A DNA stretch of 64,000 nucleotides from an uncultured Dehalococcoidia bacterium (GTDB lineage: Bacteria; Chloroflexota; Dehalococcoidia; Lucifugimonadales; UBA1127): assembly GCA_951812285.1 (NCBI GenBank), contig OX638292.1, positions 1,035,008 to 1,099,007 on the forward strand. The letters run 5' to 3'. Positions 44,601 to 53,396 of this stretch are shown here, piece by piece (positions within the stretch are counted from its first letter, which is position 1; each line of letters begins with the position of its first letter). Position numbers and translations under genes: made by a program. Below the pieces are notes generated by a model. It was given only the letters and a program-made list of their open reading frames with translations, searched no databases and had not been told where the DNA came from.

Positions 44601-44628
44601 AATATAGCATATGTCCGGGCGCTCGCAA
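44601..44628 (-). promoter_or_regulatory. Promoter of the small SH3/KOW-like gene
   Basis: Reading on the minus strand: -35 TTGCGA, 16-base spacer, extended -10 TGCTATATT, about 30 bases before the start codon. Confidence 0.6.
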
Positions 44629-44645
44629 GTCGCGACCGTGCCCGA

Positions 44646-45614
44646 CTACACGTGCCGCTCCAGCACGAAGTCGCTGAGCTCCAGCAGCGCGCGCTTGGCG
44701 TCCGAGTTTGGCAGCGGCGCCAGCGATGCGATCGCCCGCTCCCGCAGCGTGTCGGCCACCTCGTAGACGCCCGCCATCACGCCAGAGTTTCGCACCATGT
44801 CGACGGCGCGTTCGAGGTTCCTCTCGCGGTCGGCGCCCTCGCACACGGCCACAACGGGGTTGTCGTCCGGGTACTGCTCCACCAGCAGCAGGGCCGGCAG
44901 CGTCAGCACGCCGGATGCCAGGTCGCTGCCCACCGGCTTGCCGATTTCCGCCGCCGAGCCCTCGAAGTCCAAAATGTCGTCCACAACCTGGAACGCGATG
45001 CCCAGGTTGCTGCCGAATTCCCGCACCGCCTTCACCACGCGCTCGTCCGCGCCGCTCAGCAACGCGCCCGACTCCGCCGCCGTCGCGAAGAGGGAACCGG
45101 TCTTCTTGAAGATGCGGTCCATGTACTGCTCGCGGGTCTGCTGCCACTGGTTGGCCATGAAGTGCTCGGTGAGCTGCCCGCTGGAAAGGTCCATGATGGT
45201 GCGGGAAAAGCCCTTGATGACCCGTATGTCCTCCGTGTTGCAGACGTGGATGGCCGATGTGGCAAAGAGGTAGTCGCCGACGAGCACCGCAACTTCGGGG
45301 CCCCAGAGGCTGCTGAGCGTTGCGCGCCCGCGCCGCACCGCCGCGTTGTCGACGGTGTCGTCGTGGATGAGCGTTGCGAGGTGCAGCAGCTCGACGGCGG
45401 CGCCCATGGTGACGGGCTTGTCCGTTGTGCAACCCAGGATCTCAGAGACCAGCAGCGTGATGGAGGGGCGCACGCGCTTGCCCTTTACGGCGACCACATG
45501 CTCGAGCAGCGACTTGATGGGCTCCTCGCTGTCGGCTGCCACCAGCGACAGGCTCTCCTCCACGCGGCGGAGGTCGTCGGCGATGGGCGTGTAGAAACTC
45601 AGCGTTGATTCCAT
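44646..45614 (-). CDS. Polyprenyl diphosphate synthase (trans type)
   Basis: Trans-isoprenyl diphosphate synthase, 322 residues. The first aspartate-rich motif is LIHDDTVDN and the second FQVVDDILDFEG. Likely product: a long-chain diphosphate for menaquinone side chains; chain length cannot be judged reliably. The ATG at 45614 follows an AGGTG; a GTG at 45626 is an alternative. It starts 17 bases after the metG stop, so both are in one transcript. Confidence 0.93.
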   Translation of the reverse strand: MESTLSFYTPIADDLRRVEESLSLVAADSEEPIKSLLEHVVAVKGKRVRPSITLLVSEILGCTTDKPVTMGAAVELLHLATLIHDDTVDNAAVRRGRATLSSLWGPEVAVLVGDYLFATSAIHVCNTEDIRVIKGFSRTIMDLSSGQLTEHFMANQWQQTREQYMDRIFKKTGSLFATAAESGALLSGADERVVKAVREFGSNLGIAFQVVDDILDFEGSAAEIGKPVGSDLASGVLTLPALLLVEQYPDDNPVVAVCEGADRERNLERAVDMVRNSGVMAGVYEVADTLRERAIASLAPLPNSDAKRALLELSDFVLERHV

Positions 45615-45631
45615 CTGTGCATTCACCTGCC

Positions 45632-47332
45632 CTATCGTGCGGTCTGCGCCTCGAGGATGGCCGTTTCCCGCTCCACCGTGCCCTCGTCGAGCTTGGTGAA
45701 GAGCGGTGTTGGTGGCTGCAGCGCCTGCCCCGCGGGCGGCGGCGTCAGCGTCCACCCGTTGGCGACAACGTCCGTCTCGAAGCCCATGAGCGCGTGGAGC
45801 CGCTCGCTCGCGTGCGGCATGAACGGGTACAGCGCCGTCTTGAGGGCCGCGATGGCCGTCAACGCCGTGTTCAGCGTCGTCGCCGTCCGCTCCTTGTCCT
45901 CGCGTGCGGTCCGCCAGGGCGCCTTGAGGTCAATGTACCGGTTGGCCTCCGCTGCCAGCGCCATCGCCTTGCCGATGCCCTCGCGGAACCGCGGCTCCTC
46001 GAGGCTCGAGGCGACGTCCTCCAGCGTCGACGCCGCCCGCTCGATGAGCGCGCGGTCGTCGTCGTCGAGCGGGCCGGCTGCCGGCACTTTGCCGTCGAAG
46101 TTGCGGTGCGTCATCGTCAGCACGCGGTGGACGAGGTTGCCGTACGTCGCGACCAGCTCGTCGTTGTTGCGCCGGTAGAACTCGCGCCAGGAGAAGTCGG
46201 CGTCGCCGAACTCCGGCATATTGGCAGAGAGGTAGTAGCGCAGCGGGTCCGGGTCGTACCGCTCCAGGTAGTCGGGCACCCAGACCGCCCAGTTCTGAGA
46301 CGTGGAGAACTTCTGTCCCTCTAGCGAGAGGAACTCGTTGGCGGGCACGTTGACGGGCAGGTTGAGGTGACCCAGCGTGCCGTCGTCGCTGTAGCCGACG
46401 AGCATCCCCGGCCACACGATGGTGTGGAAGGGGATGTTGTCCTTGCCGATGAAGTAGTAGCCGCGCGTGTCCGGGTCCGTCCAGTAGTCGCGCCAACTCC
46501 TCCCGTCCGTCTGGTCCGCCGACCACTCGATAGCCGCCGAAAGGTAGCCCGTGCAGGCCTCGAACCACACGTAGATGCGCTTGTCGTCGTAGCCCTCGAA
46601 GGGCAGCGGCACACCCCACTCGACGTCCCTCGTGATGGCGCGGTCGCGGAGGCCCTCGGTCAGCCAGTTCATCGTGAAGCCGTACACGTTGGGCCGCCAG
46701 ATTTCCTTGCCCACGGACTCCACCCACTGCCGGAGCCGCTCCTGCAGCGCGCTCAGCTTGAAGAAGAAATGCTCCGACTCCCGCATCTCCGGGGTCGCGC
46801 CGCAGATGTGGCACCGCCAGTCGATCAATTCGTGCGGGTCGAGCGTGCGGCCGCACCGGTCGCACTGGTCGCCGCGGGCCCGCTCGAACCCGCAGTACGG
46901 GCACGTCCCGTCGACGTAGCGGTCGGGCAGGAAGCGCTTGTCATTGGCGCAGTAGGCGTACTCACCCGTCGATGGGTAGATGAGCCCCTCGTTCATCAGA
47001 CCCATGAAGAGGTCGCCCACCACCTTGCGGTGATTGTCCGTGCCCGTCGTCGTGTAGCGGTCGAAGGAGATGCCGAGCTTGGCCCACACGTCGACGTACT
47101 GCGCGTGGTACTTGTCGACGACCTGTTGCGGCGTCAACCCTTCGAGCTCCGCGCGAATGGTGATCGGCGTGCCGTGCTGGTCCGTGCCGGACACCATGAG
47201 CACGTCGTTGCCGCGAAGGCGGTGGTAGCGGGCAAAGATGTCGGCGGGGAGATAGGCCCCCGCTATCTGTCCGAGATGGAGCGGGCCGTTGGCATACGGC
47301 CACGCCACGCCGATGAAGATGCGTTCTGGCAC
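45632..47332 (-). CDS. metG: Methionyl-tRNA synthetase
   Basis: Class I synthetase, 566 residues. HIGH-like motif in GVAWPYANGPLHLGQI, KMSKS-like motif in LEGQKFSTSQNW. The zinc knuckle has two pairs: CPYCGFERARGDQCDRC, then CHIC. The C-terminal tail has no EMAP-like tRNA-binding extension. The GTG at 47332 eight bases after GGAG is the best start; another GTG lies three codons upstream. Precedes the polyprenyl synthase gene. Confidence 0.96.
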   Translation of the reverse strand: MPERIFIGVAWPYANGPLHLGQIAGAYLPADIFARYHRLRGNDVLMVSGTDQHGTPITIRAELEGLTPQQVVDKYHAQYVDVWAKLGISFDRYTTTGTDNHRKVVGDLFMGLMNEGLIYPSTGEYAYCANDKRFLPDRYVDGTCPYCGFERARGDQCDRCGRTLDPHELIDWRCHICGATPEMRESEHFFFKLSALQERLRQWVESVGKEIWRPNVYGFTMNWLTEGLRDRAITRDVEWGVPLPFEGYDDKRIYVWFEACTGYLSAAIEWSADQTDGRSWRDYWTDPDTRGYYFIGKDNIPFHTIVWPGMLVGYSDDGTLGHLNLPVNVPANEFLSLEGQKFSTSQNWAVWVPDYLERYDPDPLRYYLSANMPEFGDADFSWREFYRRNNDELVATYGNLVHRVLTMTHRNFDGKVPAAGPLDDDDRALIERAASTLEDVASSLEEPRFREGIGKAMALAAEANRYIDLKAPWRTAREDKERTATTLNTALTAIAALKTALYPFMPHASERLHALMGFETDVVANGWTLTPPPAGQALQPPTPLFTKLDEGTVERETAILEAQTAR

Positions 47333-47512
47333 AGGTGGCACTCCGATGTTAGCGGGATGTTTGCGCCTCGCGGCCGCGAGGGCCTGCTATGAAGTCTACC
47401 ACAGGGAAACGGGTGGCGTCGTAGAGAAGACCCTCGAGGGACGCAGCCAGCTTTCGGTGAAGGAACTATCCCCGGTCCCGCTCGGTTCTACAGTGTGAGA
47501 GGAGGCCCGGAC

Positions 47513-47782
47513 ATGGACAAGGCGTCTGCCAGAGGAGGAATGGTCAAAGCGAGGCTAGACCTTGAGCTAAAGCGTCAAGCAGAGGCGGGGTTGGCGACAA
47601 TTGGCCTAACGCCCGCGACCGCAGTCACACTGTTGTACAAGTACATCGCGATTCACGGAGACCTGCCCCTGGACCTGCACATTCCTAACGACAAGACCCT
47701 ACGCGCCATTGCGGATGCGCGGAGCGGTGTTGGGTTAGAGAGGTACAAGAACCTTGATGAGCTGATGCCGAAATTCCGATAG
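47513..47782 (+). CDS. RelB/DinJ-like antitoxin, apparently orphan
   Basis: A protein of 89 residues resembling RelB/DinJ, with a ribbon-helix-helix N terminus (KARLDLELKRQAEAGLATIGLTPATAVTLLY) and an acidic to basic C-terminal tail. ATG at 47513 with GAGAGGAGG. No RelE/YafQ toxin gene follows: the 91 bases between it and speE hold no toxin-sized frame. It may be an orphan, a decayed module, or it may control a toxin elsewhere. Confidence 0.8.
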   Translation: MDKASARGGMVKARLDLELKRQAEAGLATIGLTPATAVTLLYKYIAIHGDLPLDLHIPNDKTLRAIADARSGVGLERYKNLDELMPKFR

Positions 47783-47873
47783 AACTCTCTCGGATTGCTG
47801 GACAAAGAGACGAACGGTAGCGTTCCGCTCAAACAGTAGGGACTTCATGAGGGGGTGGCTCGCTGGGTGAGTC

Positions 47874-48791
47874 CTAAAACACGAAGATCGGGTTCTCCGC
47901 GGTGATGATCCGCTCCTCCGACGCCAGGGCGGCGCGGATGTACGGCGGCAGCGCAAAGAGCGCCGAGTGCATGACGCCGTCGTAGAAGTCCAGCGGCGCG
48001 ATGCCCCGCTCGGCCAGCCGGGCGTCCACCTCGGCGGCCGTCAGCTCCGACGGGTTCGGCCCCAGCGACGCAACGTTGAAGCCCCACGTCTCGCCGAACG
48101 ACTGCATGTGTACGCTGTACGGCACGACGGTCGGGAACACCTCGCGGAGGGTCTTGTTGATGGCAGTGAAGACCTCGGTGTAGTTGATGACGCTGGCCGG
48201 GCCCGACTGCGTTACCAGCAGCCCGCCCGGGTTAAGCTTGCCCCTGAGCATCTCGTAGAAGCTCTTGGTGTAGAGCATGTACGCCGGACCGCCCTCCATC
48301 GGGTCGGGCAGGTCCAGCAGGATGACGTCGAAGCCCTCGGGCGTGCCCTGCAGGTACGCCGAGGCGTCGTTGATCTGCAGGTCCAGCCGCGGGTCGTCGA
48401 AGGCGCCTTGGTGGTGCCCCTCGAGGTATTCGCGGCACAGGTCGACCACCTCGGCGTCGAGGTCGATCATCACGGCCCGCTTCACCGTGTTGTGGCGCAG
48501 CGCCTCGCGGGCCGTGGCGCCTTCCCCGCCGCCGGCTATGCAGACCGTCTCCGGGTTCGGATGTGCCAGCATAACCGGGTGCACAAGGCTCTCGTGGTAG
48601 ATAAACTCGTCCGCCTGTGACGACTGCGTCTTGCCGTCGAGGACAAGGCAGCGGCCAAAGCACCCGTTTTCGAGCACCTCAACGGTCTGATACTTGCTTT
48701 TCCCAGAGAACACCACGCCCTTGATGCTGGTCAGTTGGACCAGGTCAGGCGTAATGCGCTCTATGTACCATTTGGTGGGGTCGCCTAACAT
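47874..48791 (-). CDS. speE: Polyamine aminopropyltransferase (spermidine synthase family)
   Basis: Transfers an aminopropyl group from decarboxylated SAM, 305 residues. Motifs: VCIAGGGEGATAREALRH for the nucleotide site, MIDLDAEVVDLCREY, DASAYLQGTPEGFDVILLDLPDP and TQSGPASVINY. The DLPDP form is nearer to thermospermine- or agmatine-type enzymes than to classic spermidine synthase, so the acceptor (putrescine, agmatine or a triamine) is open. ATG at 48791. speD begins 21 bases upstream on the same strand. Confidence 0.88.
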   Translation of the reverse strand: MLGDPTKWYIERITPDLVQLTSIKGVVFSGKSKYQTVEVLENGCFGRCLVLDGKTQSSQADEFIYHESLVHPVMLAHPNPETVCIAGGGEGATAREALRHNTVKRAVMIDLDAEVVDLCREYLEGHHQGAFDDPRLDLQINDASAYLQGTPEGFDVILLDLPDPMEGGPAYMLYTKSFYEMLRGKLNPGGLLVTQSGPASVINYTEVFTAINKTLREVFPTVVPYSVHMQSFGETWGFNVASLGPNPSELTAAEVDARLAERGIAPLDFYDGVMHSALFALPPYIRAALASEERIITAENPIFVF

Positions 48792-48812
48792 AAACTCTCG
48801 TGCATTCCAGGC

Positions 48813-49178
48813 TTAAGCGCCCGCCAGTTGCTTCAGCATGCCGCGTGCAAGTTGCTGGATTGAGGGAGACTTGCACTCGAACTTCTCTGCGATGATGGCA
48901 GCGGCTTCGTGGGGGCTGAAACCTTCGCCGCAGGTGAAGATGTCTGCTGCGGCGTACCCATACTCCGGCCATGTATGAATGCAAAGGTGGGATTCTGCGA
49001 TGGCAACCACGCCGGTCACGCCTTGCGGCGAGAACTTGTGGAACGTGTTTCCGATTATTGTGGCACCTGTGGTCTCGGCGGCTTCCAGAAGGGTGTTCTG
49101 GACGAAGTCAATGTCGTCCAACAGATCTGGCCGGCACTCCTGCAGCTCCAAGATCAGGTGTATTCCGAGAGCATTCAA
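48813..49178 (-). CDS. speD: S-adenosylmethionine decarboxylase proenzyme
   Basis: Pyruvoyl enzyme that makes decarboxylated SAM for the aminopropyltransferase, 121 residues. The self-cleavage site is Glu62-Ser63, followed by His68 and Cys83 (AESHLCIHTWPE and IFTCGEGF), the same numbering as the Thermotoga enzyme. A TTG at 49178 follows AGGAGGGG and is the best start; ATG codons nearby are out of frame. First gene of the speD-speE unit. Confidence 0.95.
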   Translation of the reverse strand: MNALGIHLILELQECRPDLLDDIDFVQNTLLEAAETTGATIIGNTFHKFSPQGVTGVVAIAESHLCIHTWPEYGYAAADIFTCGEGFSPHEAAAIIAEKFECKSPSIQQLARGMLKQLAGA

Positions 49179-49221
49179 TCACCGCCCCTCCTATTGGATT
49201 TGGCCGTAAGGCCGAACCCCA

Positions 49222-49249
49222 ATTATACTATGGGCGAATTTGAGCGCAA
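49222..49249 (-). promoter_or_regulatory. Promoter of the speD-speE unit
   Basis: Reading on the minus strand: -35 TTGCGC, 16-base spacer, perfect -10 TATAAT, about 44 bases before the speD TTG start. Confidence 0.72.
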
Positions 49250-49361
49250 CCCCCAACCCCGTAGGGAGTGAATATGACGGCCCCCCATCCCATAAGGCTC
49301 TCGCATAATCGGCTCCCTGCGGCCATTGCGGCAGACATCGACTTGGGCACGGCGGGCTAGC

Positions 49362-50087
49362 GTGGCGTCGACCCACCCGGCCATCAGCGCCGCCGGCCTG
49401 GCCAAGCGGTTTGGAAACCGGCCCGTCCTCCGAGGCCTCGACCTCGAGCTTGGCTGGGGCAGCGTCCTCGCCCTCTTCGGCCCCAACGGCGCGGGCAAGA
49501 CGACGCTCCTCCGCACCCTCGCCGGCCTCACGCGCCACAGCGGCGGCGCCCTCCGCATCGCGGGTCTCGACATCGCCGGCCGCCGCGCCGACGCCCGCCA
49601 TCTCGTTGGCGTTGTCATGCACCAGACGTTCCTGTACGACGACCTAACCGTCGCCGAGAACCTCCGCTTCTACGCCCGCATGCACGGCCTCGGCGCAACG
49701 GCCGCCGAGCGCGCGGCCAGCGCCGCCGGTGCCCTCGGCCTCGACGCGGTCATGAACGCCCGCGTCCGGACGCTCTCCAACGGCATGCAGAAACGCGCCG
49801 CCCTCGCGAGGGCCGTCCTGCACCGCCCGCCGCTCCTGCTGCTCGACGAGCCCGAGACGGGCCTCGACCAGGACGCCATGCTCGCCCTCGAACAGCTCCT
49901 GGCGAGGCACCGGGAGGCGGGCGGCAGCGCCATTGTGACGACGCACGGCGTCGAGCAGGGGCTCCGCATCGCCGACCGCGCCGCCATCATCCACAACGGC
50001 CGCATCGCCTACGACGCCCCCGCCGACGCCTCGGACGCCGACGACTTCCGCCGCCTCTACGCCGAGCACACGGGGGCGTCGCTGTGA
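49362..50087 (+). CDS. ccmA: Heme exporter ABC ATPase CcmA
   Basis: ATP-binding subunit of the cytochrome c maturation (system I) complex, about 241 residues. Walker A GPNGAGKTT, signature LSNGMQKRAAL, Walker B LLLLDEP. Start uncertain: GTG at 49362 gives a clean N terminus and the frame is open to an upstream TTG. First gene of ccmABCD; divergent from speD. It works with CcmB and CcmC to release heme from CcmE, whose gene is not in this window. Confidence 0.9.
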   Translation: MASTHPAISAAGLAKRFGNRPVLRGLDLELGWGSVLALFGPNGAGKTTLLRTLAGLTRHSGGALRIAGLDIAGRRADARHLVGVVMHQTFLYDDLTVAENLRFYARMHGLGATAAERAASAAGALGLDAVMNARVRTLSNGMQKRAALARAVLHRPPLLLLDEPETGLDQDAMLALEQLLARHREAGGSAIVTTHGVEQGLRIADRAAIIHNGRIAYDAPADASDADDFRRLYAEHTGASL

Positions 50088-50108
50088 GCGGGCCGCGGGA
50101 CGTGCTCG

Positions 50109-50816
50109 ATGAGTGAGCAGCGCGCTCCGGGCGCACCCACCGGCGCGTCATGGTGGGCGGCGATCCTCGCCGTGCTCTGGAAGGACCTGCTCCTCGAGAG
50201 CCGCACGCGCGAGATCGTGACCCCCATCGTCGTGTTCTCCCTGCTGGTCATCGTCATCTTCAGCTTTGTGCTCGACCCCAACCCGCGGCTTATCGAGTCC
50301 GTCGCGCCCGGCGCCCTGTGGGTCGCCTTCACCTTCGCGGGAATCCTCGGGCTGAACCGCGCCTTTGCGCTGGAGAAGGAGCGCGGCGGCATGGAGGGGC
50401 TGCTGCTGAGCCCCGTGGGCCGCGACCTCCTCTATTTCGGCAAGATGCTGGGCGCCTTCCTGTTCATGCTGGTCGTCGAGATCATCATGCTCCCGGCCTT
50501 CTCCGCCGTGTTCAACCTGCCCCTCGTGGAGCCCGGCCTCTGGCTCGTCATCGTCCTCGCGACGTTCGGCTTCGCGACCGTCGGCACGGCCTTCGCCGCG
50601 ATGGCCGTCAACACGCGAGCCCGTGAGATCCTGCTGCCCGTTCTCTTCTTTCCCGTAGCTGCGCCTGTTATCATAGCTGCGGCCGAGGCGACGAGGGCCG
50701 TCTACGCGGGCGATTCCTTCGCCGACTACAGCAACTGGGTCGGCCTCATCGCCGCCTTCGACGTCATCTTCGCAGTCGTCGCGGCCGCCACCTTCGAGTT
50801 CATCGTGAACGAGTAG
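50109..50816 (+). CDS. ccmB: Heme exporter permease CcmB
   Basis: Inner-membrane subunit of the cytochrome c maturation ABC complex, 235 residues with six hydrophobic segments. The family motif is visible as RDLLYFGKMLGAF, and the N terminus has the LWKDLLLESRTREI segment. It lies 21 bases after ccmA and 25 bases before ccmC. Confidence 0.92.
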   Translation: MSEQRAPGAPTGASWWAAILAVLWKDLLLESRTREIVTPIVVFSLLVIVIFSFVLDPNPRLIESVAPGALWVAFTFAGILGLNRAFALEKERGGMEGLLLSPVGRDLLYFGKMLGAFLFMLVVEIIMLPAFSAVFNLPLVEPGLWLVIVLATFGFATVGTAFAAMAVNTRAREILLPVLFFPVAAPVIIAAAEATRAVYAGDSFADYSNWVGLIAAFDVIFAVVAAATFEFIVNE

Positions 50817-50841
50817 CGCCCATGACAAGGAGCGTCGCCCT

Positions 50842-51522
50842 ATGACCCTGCGCATGTCCCTGCTCGGCCTCAGCGCCGCCCTCATGCTGACGGCGCTGGC
50901 GATGGTCTTCTTCTACGCGCCGACGGACATCGTGCTGGGCGTCTCGCAGCGCATCTTCTACGTGCACGTGCCGCTGGCGTTGGTGGGCTTCCTCGCCTTC
51001 GCCGTCGTCGCCGTGTGCAGCATTGGCTACCTGTGGAAGGGCAGCGAGCGCATGGACAACGTCGCCTACGCCGCCGCCGAGATCGGCGTGCTCTTCACGT
51101 CGCTCATGCTCATCACCGGCATGCTGTGGGCCAAGCCCGCGTGGGGCGTCTGGTGGTCGTGGTCGCCGCAGCTCACGACGTCCCTCATCCTCTGGTTCCT
51201 CTATGCCGCCTACCTCATGCTGCGGGCCTACGCCCCCCCCGGCGAGACCGCCGCGCGCTACGCCGCCGTCCTCGGCATCATCGGCTTCATCGACGTCCCC
51301 ATCGTCTACATGGCCGCGCGGTGGTGGCGCGACCTGCACCCGAACAAGGTCCTCGGCCCCCTCGCCGAGGAGTCGGCCCTTGAGCCGCCCATGCAGCTCA
51401 CGTTCCTTGTCAGCATCCTGGCGTTCACGGCCCTCTTCGCCTGGCTCATGACGGAGCGGACGGAGCTGCGGCGGCAGGAAATCCAGGTAGAACGGATGCG
51501 GTACATCTATGGCGAAGCGTAA
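50842..51522 (+). CDS. ccmC: Heme handling protein CcmC
   Basis: Inner-membrane protein of 226 residues with six hydrophobic helices. It carries the tryptophan-rich heme motif as [18 protein letters not shown]. The usual motif ends in WDARLT or similar; here Ser-Pro-Gln replace Asp-x-Arg, so this is a variant site. Conserved histidines are in FYVHVPLAL and the IVYMAARWW region. It overlaps ccmD by 14 bases. Confidence 0.92.
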   Translation: MTLRMSLLGLSAALMLTALAMVFFYAPTDIVLGVSQRIFYVHVPLALVGFLAFAVVAVCSIGYLWKGSERMDNVAYAAAEIGVLFTSLMLITGMLWAKPAWGVWWSWSPQLTTSLILWFLYAAYLMLRAYAPPGETAARYAAVLGIIGFIDVPIVYMAARWWRDLHPNKVLGPLAEESALEPPMQLTFLVSILAFTALFAWLMTERTELRRQEIQVERMRYIYGEA

Positions 51523-51730
51523 CGGCCTTCTCGCGGCCGCCCTGCTACTCCTGCTCCCGGCCCTCGGCGCGGAGGGCGAGGAGTTCCTCCCATTTCTCTT
51601 CGCGGCGTTCGCGATTACGTGGGTCGCCTTCTTCGCCTACGCCTTCTTCATCGCGCGCAAGCAGGCCGACCTCAAGCAGGAGATAGAGGTCCTCCGCTCA
51701 CTGCAGGACAAGGACGACGACTCCGAATAG
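51509..51730 (+). CDS. ccmD: CcmD-like small membrane protein
   Basis: A 73-residue protein. A leader-like N terminus is followed by one membrane helix (FAAFAITWVAFFAYAFFI) and a charged C-terminal helix with ARKQADLKQEIEVL. The position after ccmC and the size match CcmD, which helps release holo-CcmE. It overlaps the ccmC stop by 14 bases. Last gene of the ccmABCD unit; ccmE, F, G and H are not in this window. Confidence 0.85.
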   Translation: MAKRNGLLAAALLLLLPALGAEGEEFLPFLFAAFAITWVAFFAYAFFIARKQADLKQEIEVLRSLQDKDDDSE

Positions 51731-51753
51731 TCAATCACCCCACCACATTGAGA

Positions 51754-51852
51754 GAATCTGGTACAAATGGACTCCTCACTTCGTGATTTGTCTGAATCTG
51801 ATACAAGCGCCGTGAGTCTGAGGGGCGAGGGTCTCGCGTTGCAGACTCACGG
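51754..51852. repeat. Direct repeat and hairpin in front of a GNAT gene
   Basis: GAATCTGGTACAA (51754-51766) and GAATCTGATACAA (51794-51806) are direct copies, one mismatch, 40 bases apart. CCGTGAGTCTG (51810-51820) and CAGACTCACGG (51842-51852) form a perfect 11-base stem with a 21-base loop, and the stem ends directly at the ATG of the next gene. Confidence 0.65.
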
Positions 51853-52356
51853 ATGGACAAAGGTGGTTCTCTCTTGAATGTCGAAGTGAAAATGGAGTCT
51901 CCCTTGCAGAAGGATGTCGTCCAGATGATTAGTGCACTGGACTCCTATCTCACGTCCTTGTACCCATCCGAAAGCAATCACCTGCTTGACGTGGAAGCCC
52001 TGACTGGTGAGAACGTCCGGTTTCTTGTTGCTCGTGTGGAGGGGAGGGCCGTAGGGTGTGGTGCCCTGTTGCTCGATCCGCGCGGCTACGGGGAAATTAA
52101 GAGAATGTACGTGGACTCTGAACAACGAGGGCTCGGGATTGGAAGGACAATCCTACGCGAGCTTGAGAAGCTGGCTGCGGAGGAGGGCCAGAAGGTTGTC
52201 CGACTGGAGACCGGGGTTGAACAACATCCTGCTCTTCAGCTCTACCGTAGCGCCGGATATACCGACTGCGGACCCTTTGGGGACTATGCGCTTGACCCGT
52301 TGTCGGTGTTCATGGAAAGAACCTTGGAGGAAGAGGGGGAGAAGCCGGGCGCATGA
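51853..52356 (+). CDS. GNAT N-acetyltransferase
   Basis: Acetyltransferase of 167 residues. Acetyl-CoA loop seen as QRGLGIGRTILRELE, strand before it as GEIKRMYVDSE, and strand 5 region LQLYRSAGYTDCGPFGDY. The ATG at 51853 has no Shine-Dalgarno and abuts the 3' arm of a hairpin; a TTG about 20 bases further is a weak alternative. Codon use is less GC-biased than the neighbours, which could reflect transfer. Substrate unknown. Confidence 0.85.
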   Translation: MDKGGSLLNVEVKMESPLQKDVVQMISALDSYLTSLYPSESNHLLDVEALTGENVRFLVARVEGRAVGCGALLLDPRGYGEIKRMYVDSEQRGLGIGRTILRELEKLAAEEGQKVVRLETGVEQHPALQLYRSAGYTDCGPFGDYALDPLSVFMERTLEEEGEKPGA

Positions 52357-52500
52357 ACGCCAAACATGCACCTACTCATAGAAATCTTTGTGCTGTGGGT
52401 GCCCTCCCTGTCTAGGCCGCTTCGCAGAATGCGCTCGCCACTGTCTCCCCGTGCCCGCTTGTGCTATCTTTGCCGCAACAGGCTAGACAGGAGGGCGGAC

Positions 52501-52974
52501 ATGCCAACCAAGCGACCCAACGAGCGGTATCTCGGCCACGAAATGCGCATTCCCATCTCGGACGACGGCCAGGTGGCAGCCTATGTCTGGCCCATCCGCA
52601 TCGTCCGGATTCAGGGCATCCCCTGCGGCGGCCCCACCGTCGGCATCGAGGTGCAGAACCAGGAGATCGCCCGCTTCGACTGCCATCAGGCTCGCGGCCA
52701 CTGGCACGGCGGCCGTTACGACCCCGAGAACCCCAACGACTCGCAGAAGCACTTCCCCGAGGGCCTCAGCGAGGTCGCCGACCAGGTGGCGTGGGCCTTC
52801 GCGAAGATCCGCGACGACGCCGCTGACCTCGTCCGCGCCGCCGAGTTCACTGACGCGGCGGAGGGCGTGCAGGCCGAGATGGTCGCCGCCGCCGTCGAGA
52901 CGCTCTCGGCGCACCTTGCGGGCCAGGGCGATCTGCGCAGCAAGGCCATCGCGGACAACCTCATCCAGGGGTAA
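52501..52974 (+). CDS. Conserved hypothetical protein
   Basis: A 157-residue protein with no secretion signal. Beta-rich N terminus (VWPIRIVRIQGIPCGGPTVG, then FDCHQARGHWHGG) with several histidines that could bind metal, then a helical C-terminal half (AWAFAKIRDDAADLVRAAEF). The ATG at 52501 follows AGGAGGG. A TGCTATCTT element about 30 bases upstream could be its -10. Family not recognised. Confidence 0.75.
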   Translation: MPTKRPNERYLGHEMRIPISDDGQVAAYVWPIRIVRIQGIPCGGPTVGIEVQNQEIARFDCHQARGHWHGGRYDPENPNDSQKHFPEGLSEVADQVAWAFAKIRDDAADLVRAAEFTDAAEGVQAEMVAAAVETLSAHLAGQGDLRSKAIADNLIQG

Positions 52975-52983
52975 CGGCCCGGG

Positions 52984-53295
52984 CTAGCCCAGGTCCACCA
53001 GCACCTCGTCGTCCTCCACCTTGACGGGGTAGCTGTCCAGCCCGTACGGCGCGGGGCCGACGATGACCTCGCCGTCGGTCACGTCGAACACCGCGCCATG
53101 CAGTGCGCACTCGACCTCGGGGCCGTCCAGCCGGCCGTAGTTCAGCGCCGCCCCGGCGTGCGGGCACACGTTGGACGTCGCGTGGATCTGCCCGTTGACG
53201 TTGGCCAGCAGGATGAACGTCCCCATCACCACCGCAATCTTCATCGTGCCGGGCGGTACGTCGGACGCCTTCCTGCCCGCTGGAACGTAGGCCAT
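52984..53295 (-). CDS. Rieske [2Fe-2S] ferredoxin-like protein
   Basis: Soluble Rieske protein of 103 residues with both cluster motifs: CPHAGAALN (Cys and His) and CALHGAVFD (Cys and His). Related to NirD and dioxygenase ferredoxins rather than to cytochrome bc1 Rieske, with no membrane anchor. ATG at 53295. Convergent with the hypothetical gene at 52501. Partner unknown. Confidence 0.92.
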   Translation of the reverse strand: MAYVPAGRKASDVPPGTMKIAVVMGTFILLANVNGQIHATSNVCPHAGAALNYGRLDGPEVECALHGAVFDVTDGEVIVGPAPYGLDSYPVKVEDDEVLVDLG

Positions 53296-53338
53296 GTGCG
53301 GTCTCCTGTCGTTGTATCTCGAGATAGCCTACCGCCCA

Positions 53339-53382
53339 TGCCGCCCCGATGCCACCCTCGTGCCACCCTCGTGCCACCCTCG
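53339..53382. repeat. Short 11-bp tandem repeat
   Basis: TGCCACCCTCG is repeated three times without change (53350-53360, 53361-53371, 53372-53382), preceded by one degenerate unit TGCCGCCCCGA (53339-53349). It lies between the Rieske gene and the selA promoter. Confidence 0.8.
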
Positions 53383-53396
53383 CTGTGCCGCGAAAG

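Noticed and set aside
47735..47956. A minus-strand frame after the RelB-like gene considered as a toxin partner
   Set aside because: It opens in an Arg/Ser-rich stretch that overlaps speE, and it lacks RelE or YafQ motifs.
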